Assembly: GCA_025655575.1 (NCBI GenBank)
Contig: JAHXIP010000003.1
Coordinates: 62,001-126,000 of the forward strand
Source: Candidatus Thiodiazotropha sp. (ex Monitilora ramsayi)
Lineage (GTDB): Bacteria; Pseudomonadota; Gammaproteobacteria; Chromatiales; Chromatiaceae
Direction: 5' to 3'
DNA length: 64,000 nt
The notes under the pieces were generated by a model. That model saw nothing but the letters and a program-made list of their open reading frames with translations. It was not told the DNA's origin and did not search any database. How positions within the stretch are numbered: position 1 is the stretch's first letter; the number at the start of each line of letters is the position of its first letter. The position numbers were made by a program, and so were the translations under genes. Below are positions 61,893 to 64,000 of the stretch, piece by piece.

Positions 61893-62962
61893 GCAGTATC
61901 GAAATCAGGTTGCGCAGTCAACTGGGTGACTTCAGTTTGGATGTGTCTTTCGAGACGCCTGCTCGGGGTGTTACCGCACTTTTTGGTCGTTCAGGATCTG
62001 GCAAAACCAGCGTATTGCGGGCTGTGGCAGGTTTGGTAAAAACCCCACAGGGTCTTGTGCGTGTGAATGATGAAGTCTGGCAGGATGAGAATCGATTCCG
62101 ACCCGCTCACCGGCGTCCCCTGGGTTATGTTTTCCAGGAAGCCAGTCTCTTCCCCCATCTCTCAGTACGCCGTAATCTGGAATATGGCTGGCGGCGCGTG
62201 CCTGAGCAGGAAAGACAAATACCCTTCCATGATGTGGTCGAACTGCTGGGTATCGGCACACTCCTGCAGAGAACCACACAGAGCCTCTCAGGTGGCGAAC
62301 GTCAGCGTATCGCCATTGCACGCGCCCTGCTCACCAGCCCCCGACTTCTGCTGATGGATGAACCGCTGTCTGCACTGGATCACGGTGCCAAACAAACCAT
62401 CCTGCCCTATCTGGAGAGCCTGCACGACGAGTTCACCATCCCATCGCTCTATGTCTCCCACGATCCCAACGAGGTGGCGCGGCTTGCCGACCGGATGGTT
62501 GTGTTAGAGCAAGGCAAGGTCATCGCCGAGGGAGACGCCGCCACCATACTCACCCGCCTCGATCTCCCACTGGCCGGCTATGACGATGCTGCTTCCTTAC
62601 TGGAGGGCACGGTCTCTTCCCACGACCATACCTATCACCTGACATGGATCTCCACCCATGGGGGACGTATTGCGATTGCCCGTGAAGACTTGCCCGTCGG
62701 CAGGCGAGCCAGGGTACAGATTCAGGCGCGTGATGTCAGTTTGTCCCTCAGAGCCCACTCGGATACCAGCATCATTAACATCCTGCCTGCAAAAGTGATC
62801 GATACTCATGACATCAGCCAAACCCAGATGTTGGTGCGACTTGAAATGGATGATGGTCAAACACTGCTTTCACGCATTACACGCCGATCGGCCCTTGGCA
62901 TGGGGATTCGAGAGGGAATGCATCTCTATGCACAAGTGAAGAGCGTAGCGCTACTGTCGTAG
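61889..62962 (+). CDS. modC: Molybdate ABC transporter ATP-binding protein
   Basis: 357-residue ATPase. Walker A is GRSGSGKTS, the signature is [15 protein letters not shown], and Walker B is [14 protein letters not shown]-terminal molybdate-binding TOBE/MOBE domain (about 285-355, [16 protein letters not shown]) is present, which suggests regulation by intracellular molybdate. Translationally coupled to modB. About 300 bases of gene-free sequence follow. Confidence 0.96.
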   Translation: MSSIEIRLRSQLGDFSLDVSFETPARGVTALFGRSGSGKTSVLRAVAGLVKTPQGLVRVNDEVWQDENRFRPAHRRPLGYVFQEASLFPHLSVRRNLEYGWRRVPEQERQIPFHDVVELLGIGTLLQRTTQSLSGGERQRIAIARALLTSPRLLLMDEPLSALDHGAKQTILPYLESLHDEFTIPSLYVSHDPNEVARLADRMVVLEQGKVIAEGDAATILTRLDLPLAGYDDAASLLEGTVSSHDHTYHLTWISTHGGRIAIAREDLPVGRRARVQIQARDVSLSLRAHSDTSIINILPAKVIDTHDISQTQMLVRLEMDDGQTLLSRITRRSALGMGIREGMHLYAQVKSVALLS

Positions 62963-63265
62963 TGATTCAGGATTCCCCATCCGGTAACCAGCATGGCCGG
63001 ACATCACCTATTCACATAAAAGAAACATGCATTTGCAATAAAAACCGGTTATCACTTGATACTGCTTGTTCTTTCTGAATAAAAAGCATGAAATGGAAAA
63101 AATACACATGCCGAAATTGATTAATCTCACGAAAATAGGCGTATATCGATTAGTGTAAAGCACTATACTCTTCTATCTTTAACTATAGAGTGATCCTGGC
63201 TATTCATTAGCTTCTGAAAAACATGCCACCGGCTCATCCCAGCGATTGCATTGGCGATTAATTGT

Positions 63266-64000
63266 ATGACCAAGAATAGAAGTTCGTCAGTACAATCCAG
63301 TCAGATAGCAGACCAGTCCGATACCACCGATGAACAGGCCCGTATCCTGTATATGCAGGCGCCAATCTCGAACACGACAGTCTTTGTCATCGCAGCTATC
63401 TTCTACCTGATCCTCTATGAAAAAACGGATTCCACCCTGGTGGTCTACTGGGTTGCGTCACTCTACATCACTGCGCTATATCGATTGACGCTTTGGTACC
63501 GAAGAAAAAAAGAACCATTGAGAATGTCGCCTTCCCAATGGATGAATCACTACATCTTCGGCTCGGCATTGGTGGGTATCTCCTGGAGCATGATCTACCC
63601 GCTCATCTATTTCGCAGACGACCAGATCGTCTCCGTCGCACTCTCCATGCTGGCTTTCGGTATTATCGGTGCGGCCGTAGCCATTCTCTCAGTCTCGATG
63701 CCGGCATTTTATGTCTATACCTACCCCCAGGCTTTTATGCTCGGCATCGCCTTTGTCTTACACCAAAACAGTACCTATAACTGGCTCACCATCGCTCTTG
63801 TCATTTATCTTTTAATGATTACGCTTTTTACACGTAATTCGAATCGTCATATCCTCAACGCTATCAGGCTACAGAAGCAGAACCGGTCACTCATCGATGA
63901 ACTCAGCCAGGAGATCGATCAGCGGGAAGATCTCATCAAACAAAGCACCATAGCGCTACAGAAAAAAAATACCGCTTTAAGTGATGAGGTGCACGTCAGA
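63266..64000 (+). CDS. Multi-TM sensor protein, N-terminus only
   Basis: From ATG 63266 the frame is open to the end of the window (245 codons). A polar start (about 1-35) is followed by six or so hydrophobic segments (about 38-195, including TVFVIAAIFYLILYEKT and IVSVALSMLAFGIIGAAVAI), then a coiled coil (about 205-245, LQKQNRSLIDELSQEIDQRE). This layout is typical of membrane histidine kinases or diguanylate cyclases. The catalytic part lies outside the window. Confidence 0.8.
   Translation, partial: MTKNRSSSVQSSQIADQSDTTDEQARILYMQAPISNTTVFVIAAIFYLILYEKTDSTLVVYWVASLYITALYRLTLWYRRKKEPLRMSPSQWMNHYIFGSALVGISWSMIYPLIYFADDQIVSVALSMLAFGIIGAAVAILSVSMPAFYVYTYPQAFMLGIAFVLHQNSTYNWLTIALVIYLLMITLFTRNSNRHILNAIRLQKQNRSLIDELSQEIDQREDLIKQSTIALQKKNTALSDEVHVR

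Noticed and set aside
1..64000. CRISPR arrays, tRNA/rRNA genes, transposases, prophage
   Set aside because: No repeat-spacer pattern, cloverleaf or rRNA signature, or transposase motif was noticed while reading. tRNAs could still be missed by eye.

Overview
The window looks like chromosome of a sulfur-oxidising gammaproteobacterium, possibly of the Sedimenticola / Candidatus Thiodiazotropha type (the lineage is inference). The evidence is a surE-pcm-DedA-nlpD-rpoS block of gammaproteobacterial order, a soxYZ pair, a tusA-dsrE2 sulfur-relay pair, a cbb3 high-affinity oxidase and many respiration and redox proteins. I saw no rRNA, tRNA, CRISPR array, transposase or phage gene. Most genes look native and evenly composed.

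Layout. 1-3105 (minus): ccoNOQP, with ccoP cut by the window edge. The 470-bp region upstream of ccoN carries one FNR-type and one CRP/FNR-type palindrome. 3577-8290 (minus): surE, pcm, a DedA-family gene, nlpD, rpoS and fnr, tightly packed and partly overlapping. 8421-13718 (plus): an Smr-domain protein, a PhoX-like protein, then a three-gene module (unknown protein, MoxR ATPase, metallopeptidase-like/VWA protein). 13898-16110: a c-type haem protein and BepA. 16704-19483 (plus): soxYZ with tandem terminators, then tetR, tusA and dsrE2, where tetR and tusA each carry the same operator. 19676-23628 (minus): a VWA membrane protein, an acidic coiled-coil partner and a lipid A acyltransferase. 23819-28042: a rhodanese, a YadGH exporter and a GH13 phosphorylase-like enzyme.

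28414-43210 is a mixed envelope and signalling region. It holds a TlpA-like thioredoxin, a PhnD-like binding protein overlapping a GGDEF/EAL protein, a GlsB-type protein with a short DUF3012 lipoprotein missed by length cut-offs, a pentapeptide-repeat protein with an FNR-like site, MscS, an M48 lipoprotein, an intradiol dioxygenase, a DcaP-like porin and secreted proteins of unknown role. 43448-50310 looks the least stable: a decayed ECF sigma gene, a protein with two cyclic-nucleotide-binding domains fused to an acyltransferase, an acetyl-xylan-esterase-like hydrolase, an isochorismatase, an orphan NorE/COX4-like pair and a frameshifted DUF2235 hydrolase. 50566-56917 holds small redox and stress genes, including a methionine-rich secreted peptide. 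57083-59579 is argE-argA. 60302-62962 is modABC. The window ends inside a multi-TM sensor protein.

Working together: the FNR-type regulator (with an intact four-Cys cluster) probably controls cbb3 oxidase and perhaps the pentapeptide gene. SoxYZ, TusA, DsrE2 and the rhodanese would carry sulfur between periplasmic and cytoplasmic steps. Molybdate uptake would supply Mo enzymes. c-di-GMP signalling is represented by the GGDEF/EAL and PilZ proteins.
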